NCBI RefSeq assembly: GCF_019303475.1
Contig: NZ_JABLSI010000008.1
Coordinates: 70,477-134,476, forward strand
Origin: Streptomyces sp. JJ38
GTDB lineage: Bacteria > Actinomycetota > Actinomycetes > Streptomycetales > Streptomycetaceae
Reading direction: 5' to 3'
Length of the DNA: 64,000 bases
Shown: piece after piece, positions 24,854-37,478 of the stretch
Numbering within the stretch: position 1 is the stretch's first letter
Layout of the letters: every line of letters starts with the position of its first letter
The notes under the pieces: model-generated
The model's database searches: none
The model's input: the letters and a program-made list of their open reading frames with translations, nothing else
What the model was told of the DNA's origin: nothing
Translations under genes and position numbers: made by a program

Positions 24854-26584
24854 ATGCTCACAGCAACGGCCGGAGACGGCTCTCTCCTCCACCTGGAACG
24901 GCGACGCCACTGGTGGCGCGACGCCGTGATCTACCAGGTCTACGTCCGGAGCTTTCTGGACAGCACCGGCGACGGCATCGGGGACCTCGCCGGCGTCCGT
25001 TCGGGGCTGCCCTACCTCAAGAAGCTCGGGGTGGACGGCATCTGGCTCAGCCCCTTCTATCCCTCACCGCAGCACGACCACGGCTACGACGTCGCCGACT
25101 ACCGCGACGTCGACCCCGTCTACGGCGACCTCGGCGAGTTCGACCGGCTGGTCACCGACGCCCACCGCCTCGGCGTCCGGGTCCTCCTGGACATCGTCCC
25201 CAACCACTGCTCCGTCGAGCACCCGCACTTCCGCGACGCCCTGGCCGCCGGGCCCGGCAGCGCCGCCCGCGCCCGGTTCCACTTCGCCGACGGCCGCGGA
25301 CCGGACGGCGGCGAACCGCCCAACAACTGGCGCGCCATGTTCGGCGGCCCGGCCTGGACCCGCGTCACCGAGCCCGACGGCACGCCCGGCCAGTGGTACC
25401 TGCACCTCTTCACGCCCGAACAGCCCGACTGGAACTGGCGGAACCCCGAAGTCGCCGAGGACTTCGACGGGACCCTGCGGTTCTGGCTGGACCGGGGCGT
25501 CGACGGCTTCCGCATCGACGTCGCCGCGGGCCTCTACAAGCACCCCGAACTGCCCGACTCGCCCGACCCGGCCGCCGACGAGCGCGCCCGCGACTCGGTC
25601 AACCCGCTGGCCTGGAACCAGGAGGAGGTCCACCAGGTCTGGCGCGCGTGGCGGGCGGTGTGCGACGAGTACGCCGCCCGCGACGGCCGGGAGCGGCTTC
25701 TGGTCGGCGAGGTCTCCGTACCGACCGCCCGGGAGCACGCCCGCTACGTCCGGCCCGACGAACTGCACCAGGCGTTCTTCTTCGACCTGCTGAGCGCGCC
25801 CTGGGACGCCGAGGCGTTCCACCGCACGATCGACGAGGCCATGCGGGACATCGCCGGCACCGGGTCGACCGTCACCTGGGTGCTCAACAACCACGACCAG
25901 GTGCGCACCGTGACCCGGTACGCGGGCGGCGGCGCCGAGGGCGGCACCCTCGGCGCGGCCCGCGCCCGCGCCGCCGCCCTGCTCATGCTGGCGCTCCCGG
26001 GAGCCGCCTACGTCTACCAGGGCGAGGAACTGGGCCTGCCCGAGGTCGTGGACCTGCCGGACGACGTCCTCACCGATCCCATCTTCCGCCGCACCGGCAG
26101 CCGCGCGCGGGTGAGGGACGGCTGCCGGGTGCCGCTGCCGTGGAGCGGACACGCCTCGCCCTTCGGCTTCACGGCCGCCGTTCCCGGCGCCGCCGCCCGC
26201 CCGTGGCTGCCGCAGCCCGCCTACTTCGCCGAGCACGCCACCGACCGCGCCGTCGCCGACACCCGCTCGTCGTGGCACCTCTACCGCGACGGCCTCCACC
26301 TGCGGCGCAGCCTGCCGCAGTTGGGTGAGGGCTCCCTGCGCTGGCTGGAGACGCCGCCGGGCGTGCTGGCCTTCGTCCGCGGCGACGGGCTCGTCTGCGC
26401 CGTCAACTTCCTTACCGAGCCGGTGCCCTCGCCCGTTCCCCACGCTCCGTTGCTGGCCAGCGGCCCGTGTCACGACGGCGTCCTGCCGGGCTCGACCGCC
26501 GCCTGGTACATGGGCGACCCGATCCCCGAAGCCCCGGCCGGTTCGCCGGCCGAGGCGGCGGCCGACCTTCCCGAACCCCGCTGA
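24854..26584 (+). CDS. GH13 alpha-glucosidase / oligo-glucosidase
   Basis: 576-residue glycoside hydrolase family 13 enzyme, intracellular (no signal peptide). WWRDAVIYQVYVRSFLDSTGDGIGDLAG opens the barrel, followed by region I DIVPNH, region II GFRIDVA (nucleophile Asp), region III GEVS (acid Glu) and region IV NNHD (second Asp). It resembles Streptomyces AglA-type alpha-glucosidases that split imported maltose, trehalose-like or other alpha-glucosides. ATG 24854 is chosen as the Met nearest the conserved domain; its ribosome site is weak, so the exact start is uncertain. First gene of a four-gene sugar import operon. Confidence 0.9.
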   Translation: MLTATAGDGSLLHLERRRHWWRDAVIYQVYVRSFLDSTGDGIGDLAGVRSGLPYLKKLGVDGIWLSPFYPSPQHDHGYDVADYRDVDPVYGDLGEFDRLVTDAHRLGVRVLLDIVPNHCSVEHPHFRDALAAGPGSAARARFHFADGRGPDGGEPPNNWRAMFGGPAWTRVTEPDGTPGQWYLHLFTPEQPDWNWRNPEVAEDFDGTLRFWLDRGVDGFRIDVAAGLYKHPELPDSPDPAADERARDSVNPLAWNQEEVHQVWRAWRAVCDEYAARDGRERLLVGEVSVPTAREHARYVRPDELHQAFFFDLLSAPWDAEAFHRTIDEAMRDIAGTGSTVTWVLNNHDQVRTVTRYAGGGAEGGTLGAARARAAALLMLALPGAAYVYQGEELGLPEVVDLPDDVLTDPIFRRTGSRARVRDGCRVPLPWSGHASPFGFTAAVPGAAARPWLPQPAYFAEHATDRAVADTRSSWHLYRDGLHLRRSLPQLGEGSLRWLETPPGVLAFVRGDGLVCAVNFLTEPVPSPVPHAPLLASGPCHDGVLPGSTAAWYMGDPIPEAPAGSPAEAAADLPEPR

Positions 26585-26616
26585 ACCCCGCTGAACCCCC
26601 AGAAGGGACACCAGAG

Positions 26617-27969
26617 ATGAGACACACCACGCACCGCCCCGCCCGCCGGGCCCGTCGCACCGCGGTAGCCTCCGCGGCCGCGCTGACGCTCGCCCTCACC
26701 GCCGCCGGGTGCGGTGACGGCGACGACGTCACGGGCCCGGCCTCGGACGGCGGACTCAGCGGCAAGACGATCACCGTCGCGGGCGTGTGGACCGGCACGG
26801 AGGAGGAGAACTTCCAGCGGGTGCTGGACGCCTTCACCGACGAGACCGGGGTCAAGACCGAGTACCTGGCCACCGGCGACAACGTCTCCACGGTCATCGG
26901 CAGCAAGATCAAGGGCGGTGACGCCCCCGAGGTCGTCATGGTGCCGCAGGTCGGCGTCCTGCAGCAGTTCGCCGAAGAGGGCTGGCTGACGCCGCTGTCC
27001 TCGGACGTCGAGCAGGCGGCCACGCGGAACTTCGCCAACGTCTGGAAGGAGTACGGCACGGTCGACGGCGACTACTACGGCGTGTACTTCAAGGCCGCCC
27101 ACAAGTCGCTCGTCTGGTACAGCCCGGACGCCTTCGACCAGGCCGGGGTCGAGCCGCCGACGACCTACGCGCAGCTGATGGAGACCGCCGGGACGGTGTC
27201 CGACTCCGGGCTGCCCGCCTTCGCCGTGGCCGGGCAGGACGGCTGGACCCTCACCGACTGGTTCGAGAACGTCTACCTCTCCCAGGCGGGCCCGCAGAAG
27301 TACGACCAGCTGGCGGAGCACACGCTGCCGTGGACGGACCAGAGCGTCGTCGACGCGCTCACCACGCTCGGCGAGCTCTTCTCCGACGACGACCTCCTCG
27401 CCGACGGCGCCCAGGGTGCCCTGCGCACCGACTTCCCCACCTCCGTGCAGAAGGTCTTCGGCCCCGAGCCGAAGGCGGGCATGGTCTACGAGGGCGACTT
27501 CGTCGGCGGGCTGGTCACCGGCGACCACGGCAAGACGCTCGGTGAGGACGCCGACTTCTTCCCGTTCCCGGCGGTGGACGGCGGCGAGGCGCCCGTGGTC
27601 AGCGGCGGCGACGCGGCCGTCGTGCTCAAGGACGGCGGCGAGCAGGAGGCCGCCATGGCCCTGCTGGAGTTCCTGGCGAGCCCGGACGCGGCCGCCGTGT
27701 GGGCCGAGGCGGGCGGCTACATCTCCCCGAACAGGGAGCTGGACCTCTCCTCCTACAAGGACGACCTCACCCGGCAGACCGCCCAGTCGCTGATCGAGGC
27801 CGGGGACTCGGTGCGGTTCGACATGTCAGACCAGGCGCCCGCGGCGTTCGGCGGCACGGTCGGCAAGGGCGAGTGGAAGATCCTCCAGGACTTCCTGCGC
27901 GACCCCTCCGACCCGAAGGCCACGGCCGCCGAGCTGGAGAAGGCAGCGGCCGCCGCCTTCGCGGACTGA
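26617..27969 (+). CDS. ABC transporter alpha-glucoside-type binding lipoprotein
   Basis: 450-residue carbohydrate-binding lipoprotein. Twin-arginine-like basic N-terminus, hydrophobic core, then lipobox LTAAGC (Cys ~29). Binding-protein signatures are TVAGVWTGTEEENFQRVLDAF, APEVVMVPQVGVLQQFAEEGWL, KSLVWYSPDAFDQAGVEPP and FPAVDGG...VSGGDAAVVLKD. It starts after AAGGGA, 32 bp beyond the GH13 stop, where CTGAACCCC is repeated. Delivers sugar to the two permeases that follow. Confidence 0.9.
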   Translation: MRHTTHRPARRARRTAVASAAALTLALTAAGCGDGDDVTGPASDGGLSGKTITVAGVWTGTEEENFQRVLDAFTDETGVKTEYLATGDNVSTVIGSKIKGGDAPEVVMVPQVGVLQQFAEEGWLTPLSSDVEQAATRNFANVWKEYGTVDGDYYGVYFKAAHKSLVWYSPDAFDQAGVEPPTTYAQLMETAGTVSDSGLPAFAVAGQDGWTLTDWFENVYLSQAGPQKYDQLAEHTLPWTDQSVVDALTTLGELFSDDDLLADGAQGALRTDFPTSVQKVFGPEPKAGMVYEGDFVGGLVTGDHGKTLGEDADFFPFPAVDGGEAPVVSGGDAAVVLKDGGEQEAAMALLEFLASPDAAAVWAEAGGYISPNRELDLSSYKDDLTRQTAQSLIEAGDSVRFDMSDQAPAAFGGTVGKGEWKILQDFLRDPSDPKATAAELEKAAAAAFAD

Positions 27970-27981
27970 GGCCGCCCGACC

Positions 27982-29325
27982 GTGTCCGCTCCCGTCCAGC
28001 GCACCACCGCCCCCGGCGCCGCCTCCCCGCGGCGCCGGGCCCAGCGGCGCCGTCGCACCGTCGCGTGGCTGTTCGTCCTGCCCGCGCTGCTGCTGCTCGG
28101 CGCCCTCGTCGTCTACCCGGTGATCTACTCCGTCGGCCGCAGTCTGTTCGACGCCTCGGGCTCGGAGTTCGTCGGCGTGGACAACTACACCGAGATGTTC
28201 GCCGACCCCACGACCCTGAAAGCCATCCGCAACAGCACCATCTGGGTCGTCGTCGCCCCGGCGCTCCTGACCGGCCTCGGCCTCGTCCTGGCCGTGCTCA
28301 CCGAGAAGATCCGCTGGGCCACCGCGTTCAAGCTGCTGCTGTTCCTGCCGATGGCCGTGTCCTTCCTGGCCGCAGGGATCATCTTCCGGCTCGCCTACGA
28401 GCAGGACCCGGAGCGCGGCGTGCTCAACGCCGCCGTCGTCGGCGTCCACGACACGTTCTCCGACCCCTCGCCGTACCCCACGGCCCGCGCCCGCGACGGG
28501 CACGGGGTCGAGAAGGGCGACGACGGCTCGTACGTCACCAGCGCGGCGGCCGGCCCCGGCGACACCGTGACGCTCGGCCTCGTCGGCGTCGCCCCCCAGG
28601 ACCTGCCCGAGGACGCCGAGCCGGCCGCCTCCGCCACTCCGGTGGACGACGAGCTGCGCGGCGTCGTCCACCTGGACTTCGTCCGCGGCGGCGGCGGCGA
28701 GGCGGGCCGGCTCGACGAGGGCGAGAGCGGGCTGCCCGGGATGGCGGTCGAGGCCGTCGACGGCGGCGGCTCCGTCGCCGCGCGGACCACGACCGCGGCC
28801 GACGGCACCTTCGCCCTCAGCGGCCTGGAACCCGGCTCCTACACGCTACGGCTGCCGCGGGAGAACTTCGCCGAACCCTACGGCGGCGTCTCCTGGCTCG
28901 GCCCGACGCTCGTCACCCCCGCCATCATCGGCGCCTACCTGTGGATCTGGACCGGCTTCGCCATGGTCCTCATCGGCGCCGGGCTCGCCACCCTCCCCCG
29001 GGAGACCCTGGAGGCGGCCCGCATCGACGGCGCGAACGAGTGGCAGATCTTCCGCCGCATCACGGTGCCCCTGCTCGCCCCTGTGCTGACCGTGGTGTTC
29101 GTGACGCTCGTGATCAACGTGATGAAGGTCTTCGACCTCGTCTACATCATCGCGCCCGGACCCGTGCAGGAGGAGGCGAACGTGCTGGCCACACAGATGT
29201 GGCTGGTGTCCTTCGGCGGCGGCAACAACCAGGGGCTCGGCAGCGCGCTCGCGGTCCTGCTGCTGGCCCTCGTCGTGCCCGCCATGGTCTTCAACGTCCG
29301 ACGCTTCCGCAGGAGCCAGTCATGA
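27982..29325 (+). CDS. MalF-type sugar permease with inserted extracytoplasmic domain
   Basis: 447-residue permease, longer than the usual ~300. Helix 1 is near 28-52, helix 2 near 85-108 and helix 3 near 115-140 (LLLFLPMAVSFLAAGIIF). Residues ~141-300 form a soluble insertion ending in a repeat-like beta domain (GLPGMAVEAVDGG, TTTAADGTFALSGLEPGSYTLRLP). Helices 4-6 follow, with the EAA loop LPRETLEAARIDGANEWQIF contacting the ATPase. The insertion sits where E. coli MalF carries its P2 domain. GTG start 12 bp after the binding-protein stop. Confidence 0.88.
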   Translation: MSAPVQRTTAPGAASPRRRAQRRRRTVAWLFVLPALLLLGALVVYPVIYSVGRSLFDASGSEFVGVDNYTEMFADPTTLKAIRNSTIWVVVAPALLTGLGLVLAVLTEKIRWATAFKLLLFLPMAVSFLAAGIIFRLAYEQDPERGVLNAAVVGVHDTFSDPSPYPTARARDGHGVEKGDDGSYVTSAAAGPGDTVTLGLVGVAPQDLPEDAEPAASATPVDDELRGVVHLDFVRGGGGEAGRLDEGESGLPGMAVEAVDGGGSVAARTTTAADGTFALSGLEPGSYTLRLPRENFAEPYGGVSWLGPTLVTPAIIGAYLWIWTGFAMVLIGAGLATLPRETLEAARIDGANEWQIFRRITVPLLAPVLTVVFVTLVINVMKVFDLVYIIAPGPVQEEANVLATQMWLVSFGGGNNQGLGSALAVLLLALVVPAMVFNVRRFRRSQS

Positions 29326-30260
29326 GCACGCACGACACGCTGGAGCGGAGCCCCGGGGGCCCGCCCGCCCGCGGCCTGTCCCCGGCACCGACGGGCGCAC
29401 GCTCCCCACGCGGGGGCCCGGTGGCCCGGCTCACCTCCTGGCTCAGGAGCGGGCTCGTGCAGGCGCTGCTCGCCCTCGTCGCCCTGATCTGGATCACCCC
29501 GCTGGCCGGACTGCTGTTCGCCTCGCTGCGCGAGGAGTCCGACAACGCCTCCAGCGGCTGGTGGACGGCGCTGACCGAGCCCGCCCAGCTCTCCTTCGAC
29601 AACTACAGCGCCCTGCTGGAGGACTCGGGCATCGTCCAGTCCTTCTGGAACACGGTGCTGATCTCGGTGCCGGCCACGCTGCTCGTCGTCACCCTCGCCG
29701 CACTCGCCGGATACGCCTTCGCCTGGCTGGAGTTCCCCGGCCGCGACGCCATCTTCCTGCTGGTGGTCGCCCTGCTGGTGGTGCCGGTGCAGATCGGCCT
29801 GCTGCCCGTGGCCGAACTCTTCGGCGAGCTCGGCCTCTTCGGCACGATTCCCGGCGTCGTCCTCTTCCACGTCGCCTACGGGCTGCCGTTCGCCGTCTTC
29901 CTGCTGCGCAACTACTTCGCGGAGATCCCGAAGGAGATGCTGGAGGCCGCCCGGATGGACGGCGGCGGCGAGTGGCGGATCTTCGTCCAGCTGGTCCTGC
30001 CGCTCGGCCGCCCCGCGCTGGCCAGCCTGGCCATCTTCCAGTTCCTGTGGGTGTGGAACGACATGCTCGTGGCCCTGCTGTTCGCCAACGCCTCGGCCCA
30101 GCCGCTGACGGTGGCCCTCCAGTCGGAGATGCGGCAGTTCGGCAGCAACATCGGGGTGCTGGCGCCCGGCGCCTTCCTGTCCCTGATCGTGCCGGTGGCC
30201 GTCTTCTTCGCCTTCCAGCGCCACTTCGTCCAGGGGGTCATGGCCGGCTCGGTGAAGTGA
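29322..30260 (+). CDS. MalG-type sugar ABC permease
   Basis: 312-residue inner-membrane permease with six helices and the EAA motif EIPKEMLEAARMDGGGEWRIF. The proline/arginine-rich N-terminus (about 40 residues) is cytosolic. It overlaps the MalF-type gene (ATGA). No ATPase follows; Streptomyces importers of this kind are usually powered by the shared ATPase MsiK encoded elsewhere, which I infer here. Confidence 0.92.
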   Translation: MSTHDTLERSPGGPPARGLSPAPTGARSPRGGPVARLTSWLRSGLVQALLALVALIWITPLAGLLFASLREESDNASSGWWTALTEPAQLSFDNYSALLEDSGIVQSFWNTVLISVPATLLVVTLAALAGYAFAWLEFPGRDAIFLLVVALLVVPVQIGLLPVAELFGELGLFGTIPGVVLFHVAYGLPFAVFLLRNYFAEIPKEMLEAARMDGGGEWRIFVQLVLPLGRPALASLAIFQFLWVWNDMLVALLFANASAQPLTVALQSEMRQFGSNIGVLAPGAFLSLIVPVAVFFAFQRHFVQGVMAGSVK

Positions 30261-30270
30261 CTCTCCGCGC

Positions 30271-30318
30271 CGCGACGCGAGCCGCCGCCCGACCCCTCGG
30301 GCGGCGGCTCGCGTCGCG
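30271..30318 (+). terminator. Terminator of GH13-ABC operon
   Basis: A perfect 22-bp stem (30271-30292 with 30297-30318) closes on a CCCC loop, 11 bp after the permease stop. This is one of the strongest hairpins in the window. Confidence 0.88.
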
Positions 30319-30361
30319 CGCCCCGGTATCCGTTCGGCCCGCGAGACGCCGAGGTCCACCC

Positions 30362-30391
30362 CTTGACCTCGGTGACCCCGGCCACTATTTT
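30362..30391 (+). promoter_or_regulatory. Promoter of the xdh leader transcript
   Basis: TTGACC (30362-30367) and TATTTT (30386-30391) are separated by 18 bp. Transcription would begin near 30398, about 40 nt before the leader ORF. Confidence 0.6.
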
Positions 30392-30436
30392 GCGGTAGGC
30401 GTCGACCCATCACCACGGAAAGGAGGCGACCAGCGG

Positions 30437-30514
30437 ATGAACACCAGCTCTGATCTCGGTCGCCTCGCCCAGTGCACCGTCTGGGTTCCGGGTCGCATCG
30501 CCCACGGCTGCTAG
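30437..30514 (+). CDS. 25-residue leader peptide upstream of xdhABC
   Basis: Short ORF starting MNTSSDLGRLAQC and ending RIAHGC, with two Cys. The Shine-Dalgarno AAAGGAGG is near perfect at 8 nt. Bases 30423-30431 (GAGGCGACC), which include part of that site, are complementary to 30458-30466 (GGTCGCCTC) inside codons 8-10, so a 9-bp stem could hide the site and enclose the start codon. It lies 190 bp upstream of xdhA behind a clear promoter. Probably a regulatory leader peptide rather than a functional product; no homologue can be named from memory. Confidence 0.6.
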   Translation: MNTSSDLGRLAQCTVWVPGRIAHGC

Positions 30515-30574
30515 CACGCCGTTCCGCTGTGCCCGTTCGTGGCACTTCTCGGGTTTTCCCCGCACTTTCTCTCC

Positions 30575-30597
30575 CGGCACGCCGCTCCTGCGTGCCG
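30575..30597 (+). promoter_or_regulatory. Hairpin in xdh leader
   Basis: CGGCACGC and GCGTGCCG form a perfect 8-bp stem with a 7-nt loop, between the leader ORF and xdhA. It lacks a U tract but could be an attenuator linked to leader translation. Farther down, ATCGATCGAT (30672-30681) is a 10-bp palindrome. Confidence 0.4.
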
Positions 30598-30705
30598 TCG
30601 TGAATCCGCCCCGCTCCCGTGGCGCGCGCGTCCGAACATAGAAAGCTGCCTGAAATTGGCGAACACAATGAATCGATCGATCACGCACCGAAACGAAGGC
30701 CTGTC

Positions 30706-34614
<3,909 letters not shown>

Positions 34615-34622
<8 letters not shown>

Positions 34623-35433
34623 CATGCCGTGGGTCGCCGCGGTCGCGCGGTTGCGAGCACGCCGGGAGCACGGCGTGCTGGTGACCGTCGCGACCGTGCG
34701 CGGCCACGCCCCGCGCGGCCCCGGTGCCAAGCTCGTCGTGGGGCGGAACGAGACGTGGGGCTCGATCGGCGGCGGCAACGTCGAGGCCGTGGCGATCGAC
34801 CGGGCCCGGGAGATGATGGCCGCGTCCAAACCGGAGCCGGAACTGATCGAGTTCGCCCTGAACGACAAGGTGACCAACCAGCACGGTGTGCAGTGCTGCG
34901 GCGGCACCGTCTCGGTGCTGCTCGAACCGCTGCCCGTGGTGCGAGCGGTGGCGATCTTCGGCGTCGGGCACGTCGGCCTGGAGCTGGCGCGGATCCTGGC
35001 ACGCCAGGACCTCGACCTCCATCTGATCGACACCCGGTCCGACATCCTCGCCGAGGAGCGGATGGAGGTGCTGTCGGACGCGGTGGCGCAGGTGCACGTG
35101 CACCACACGCCGCTGCTGCCCGAGGAGGTGCTGGAGCACCTGCCGAACGGCACCCACATCCTGATCATGACCCATGACCATGCCGAGGACGCCGCGCTGT
35201 GCGACGCCGCCCTGCGCACCGAGCACCTCGGCTCGATCGGGCTGATCGGCTCAGCCGCCAAGTGGGTGCGGTTCCGCAAGCGCCTCGCCACCGAGGGCGG
35301 ACACGACGACGCCACGATCGACCGCATCAAGACCCCGATCGGGCTGGCCGACATCACCGGCAAGGAACCCGCGACCATCGCGGTGAGCGTGGCCGCGGAC
35401 CTGCTGCGCACCTTCGAGACCGAGGACGACTGA
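34615..35433 (+). CDS. xdhC: XdhC molybdenum cofactor sulfuration and insertion protein
   Basis: 272-residue XdhC, which binds molybdenum cofactor, supports its sulfuration and delivers it to XdhB. The N-terminal XdhC/CoxI domain has GHAPRGPGAKLVV, WGSIGGGNVE and QCCGG. The C-terminal Rossmann domain has IFGVGHVGLELARIL and the HILIMTHDHAED loop. GTG 34615 overlaps xdhB by 8 bp; ATG 34624 is an alternative start. Last gene before a strong terminator. Confidence 0.93.
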
Positions 35434-35457
35434 CCCTCCGGGCCGATCCACAGGGGT

Positions 35458-35502
35458 GCCCCGCTGTGTGCGTTTCGCACACAGCGGGGCAGCCCCTTTT
35501 TT
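35458..35502 (+). terminator. Rho-independent terminator of xdhABC
   Basis: GCCCCGCTGTGTGCG and its exact complement (35476-35490) form a 15-bp stem with a TTT loop. CAGCCCC and six T follow (35497-35502), a textbook intrinsic terminator and unusually complete for a high-GC actinomycete. Confidence 0.93.
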
Positions 35503-35859
35503 ATCGGCGCCCGGGACATTTCTCGGCGTGGCGGTGGGCCGCGTCCTCGCCACACGCCGTGGTTCTCCGCCCATTCGGGTTCGGACGGAGTGTCAACTTT
35601 ACTGAAGTGCACAGCAGTTGACGCAATGGCTCTTGTAGAAGCCTACGAAGAAGCAGTCTCAGCCCGCCGGGTTTTCATGCCTTTCACCCCTGGCTGGTTC
35701 TGCTCGTTTGGCTGTGTACTCCTCTTACAAGTTGCAACAAAACAGGGGGAGTTGCGCCTGTGTCCGCACCGCTGGGACGTTCGTGGAGCGTTCGTGTGAT
35801 GCCGGATCGACGGCCGGGACCGCGATCCTCCTGACATCGCACCGAACGAAGGAAAGATT
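35503..35859. other. AT-richer upstream region of the 320-residue protein gene
   Basis: This stretch is visibly lower in GC than its surroundings. TTGACG (35618-35623) could be a -35, but no convincing -10 follows. The 8-bp palindrome GTTGCAAC is near 35731. An open frame across 35590-35799 has poor codon usage and no ribosome site, so I do not call it a gene. Confidence 0.35.
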
Positions 35860-36822
35860 TTGTCTGAGACGTTGTCCGGTCGGCTTGTCGAGATTTCCTG
35901 GCCCGATCTGGGAATCACGGTCACCGCGGAAATCGATGACCGGAACACCGCGTTGGCCGACGTGCTGTGGGAGTCGCTGCCCTACCAGAGCCTTCAGGGG
36001 CACGCGCTGGTGGCGGGGGAGCACCTGTATCACGTGGCCCCGATGCACGAGCTGCTGTACACGCACCCGACTCACCGGATCGCGGACCGGCGGGACGCGC
36101 CGGACGGAACGGTGTTCCTGTCCGGGCTGCAGCACCTGGGGATCAAGTACGGAGAGCTGACCGAACCCATGCCGGCTGCCCCGGTGGGGCAGGTACGCGC
36201 GGAGGACATGCCTGCCCTGCTGGAGGCCGGCCAGGCCATCTGGGACGCGGTCTACGCGTCGAAGAAGCAGATCCGCGTGGAGGTCCGCAGGGCGGGCACG
36301 GCGGGCGGCCACCGCGTCCCGTGCCTGACCGCCGCGGACCCGGAGGCGAACCGGCTGATCCACGACGTGCACGTCGAGACCGAGCGCATCTGGCTGTCGG
36401 AGCCGGTCGAGCTCGGCGACCTGCACCGGGGCGTGATCGTATCGGGCGCCGGGACCCACGAGACGGTCCTGCCCACCCTGCTGTTCGTCAACGGTGAGAC
36501 CCGCCCGCTGGGGTACGCGGCCTACGGCGGCCTGGTCCGTGGCGCGGTCGGGGACATGCCCCTGGACTCGCTCCGCCAGATGGCCCGCCTGCTGATCGGC
36601 GTCCCGGCCGAGTTCCTCGGCTACTGCGGACTGGAGAAGCTGTGGGCCTTCACCCAGCGCTTCCTCGGCTGCCTCGACCACCTCGACCGCGACGACTTCC
36701 AGGCCGTGGCCAGCCAGCTCGCCCTCTACATCAACTGCCTCGGGGGCTGGAACCTGCACCTGTACCCCTGGGACACCGGCGACCACCTGCGCCAGCTCCG
36801 TCCCGCCGAAGCGGCCCGGTAG
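35860..36822 (+). CDS. Unrecognised 320-residue protein in purine cluster, TTG start
   Basis: Soluble protein starting with TTG, supported by AAGGAAAG about 5 nt upstream; no in-frame ATG or GTG is near. Residues 1-100 form beta strands (GRLVEISWPDLGITVTAEIDD, LWESLPYQSLQGHALVAGEHLYHVAP) resembling a cyclophilin-like barrel as in DUF3830-type proteins. The C-terminal half (from about 220) is helical (LRQMARLLIGVPAEFLGYCGLEKLWAF). From memory this two-part layout recalls cucumopine-synthase-like proteins, but I cannot confirm it. Its position between purine-oxidation genes suggests a role with a purine or its breakdown product. Confidence 0.72.
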   Translation: MSETLSGRLVEISWPDLGITVTAEIDDRNTALADVLWESLPYQSLQGHALVAGEHLYHVAPMHELLYTHPTHRIADRRDAPDGTVFLSGLQHLGIKYGELTEPMPAAPVGQVRAEDMPALLEAGQAIWDAVYASKKQIRVEVRRAGTAGGHRVPCLTAADPEANRLIHDVHVETERIWLSEPVELGDLHRGVIVSGAGTHETVLPTLLFVNGETRPLGYAAYGGLVRGAVGDMPLDSLRQMARLLIGVPAEFLGYCGLEKLWAFTQRFLGCLDHLDRDDFQAVASQLALYINCLGGWNLHLYPWDTGDHLRQLRPAEAAR

Positions 36823-37154
36823 CACGGCGGCCGGGCCCTCTCGCTCTCCGTGTCCATGTCGGCGCGGACCGTGTGGGCCCGGTTTCCCCTTGCCCGCCGG
36901 CGTCAGCGCCCGGCGCCGCCGCCGGGCGCCTCGGCGGAAAGCGCCGGGGCGGCGGCGTCCGGCCCTTCGTACGAAGCTACGGGAGGGCTCGGCCGGCCAG
37001 CCGACTTCTTCATGGTTTCGGTGACTGACCCTCGACAGGGCCCGGCGGGTGTACTTGCGCTATTCCACATGAACAGCACGTGAACGAGTCACGCGAGGAG
37101 CTGTGGTCCTCCGGCTCGCACCGAAGACACCGCTACGAACGATGAGAGCCGCAC
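36823..37154. other. Intergenic region with palindrome
   Basis: No gene is seen. TTCGTACGAA at 36966-36975 is a perfect 10-bp palindrome and a possible operator for the second molybdopterin-subunit gene. GC-rich imperfect repeats at about 36909-36963 may terminate the preceding gene. Confidence 0.35.
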
Positions 37155-37253
37155 ATGGACTTCCTCCGCCCCGTCGGCCGGGAGACGGCGCTCGCCGCCC
37201 GGGCCGGGAAGTCGTACCGCGGCGAGGCCCGCGGACTCAAGGGGACGGCGTGA
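37155..37253 (+). pseudogene. Remnant of xanthine dehydrogenase FAD subunit
   Basis: 32-codon ORF starting MDFLRPVGRETALAARAG. This matches the characteristic N-terminus (MDFLRPxxxEEALAA) of separately encoded FAD subunits in three-gene actinobacterial xanthine dehydrogenases. The sequence then degenerates and stops. A GTGA overlap leads into a second short frame, VTTRLSPGTPGTP, which resembles the disordered start of a 2Fe-2S subunit but ends at 37324. Together they look like the collapsed 5' ends of the two electron-transfer genes that normally precede the molybdopterin gene at 37479. Confidence 0.55.
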
Positions 37254-37478
37254 CCACGCGCCTCAGCCCGGGAACCCCCGGGACGCCCCGCACACCGGCC
37301 GCCCGGCCGGAGGAGTCGGTCTGACCGTGGCCCGCACCACCACGGGCACGCCCCACCGACGGCACCCGGACGCGGGACGGGGGCGGACGCCCCGCGAGCG
37401 GGCGAACCCGTCCCGACCGCCCCGAACGCACTCGGCCCCGGCTCCGGCCCCCGAGCACCCGACAGTGGAGGTTGTTTG

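Noticed and set aside
30437..30514. Leader ORF as a precursor of a modified peptide (RiPP)
   Set aside because: Two Cys and a short length would allow it, but no modifying enzyme, protease or exporter lies nearby; a regulatory leader fits the hairpins better.
35590..35799. Possible 69-residue gene upstream of the 320-residue protein
   Set aside because: Third positions are not G/C-biased, no ribosome site is present, and no domain is visible.
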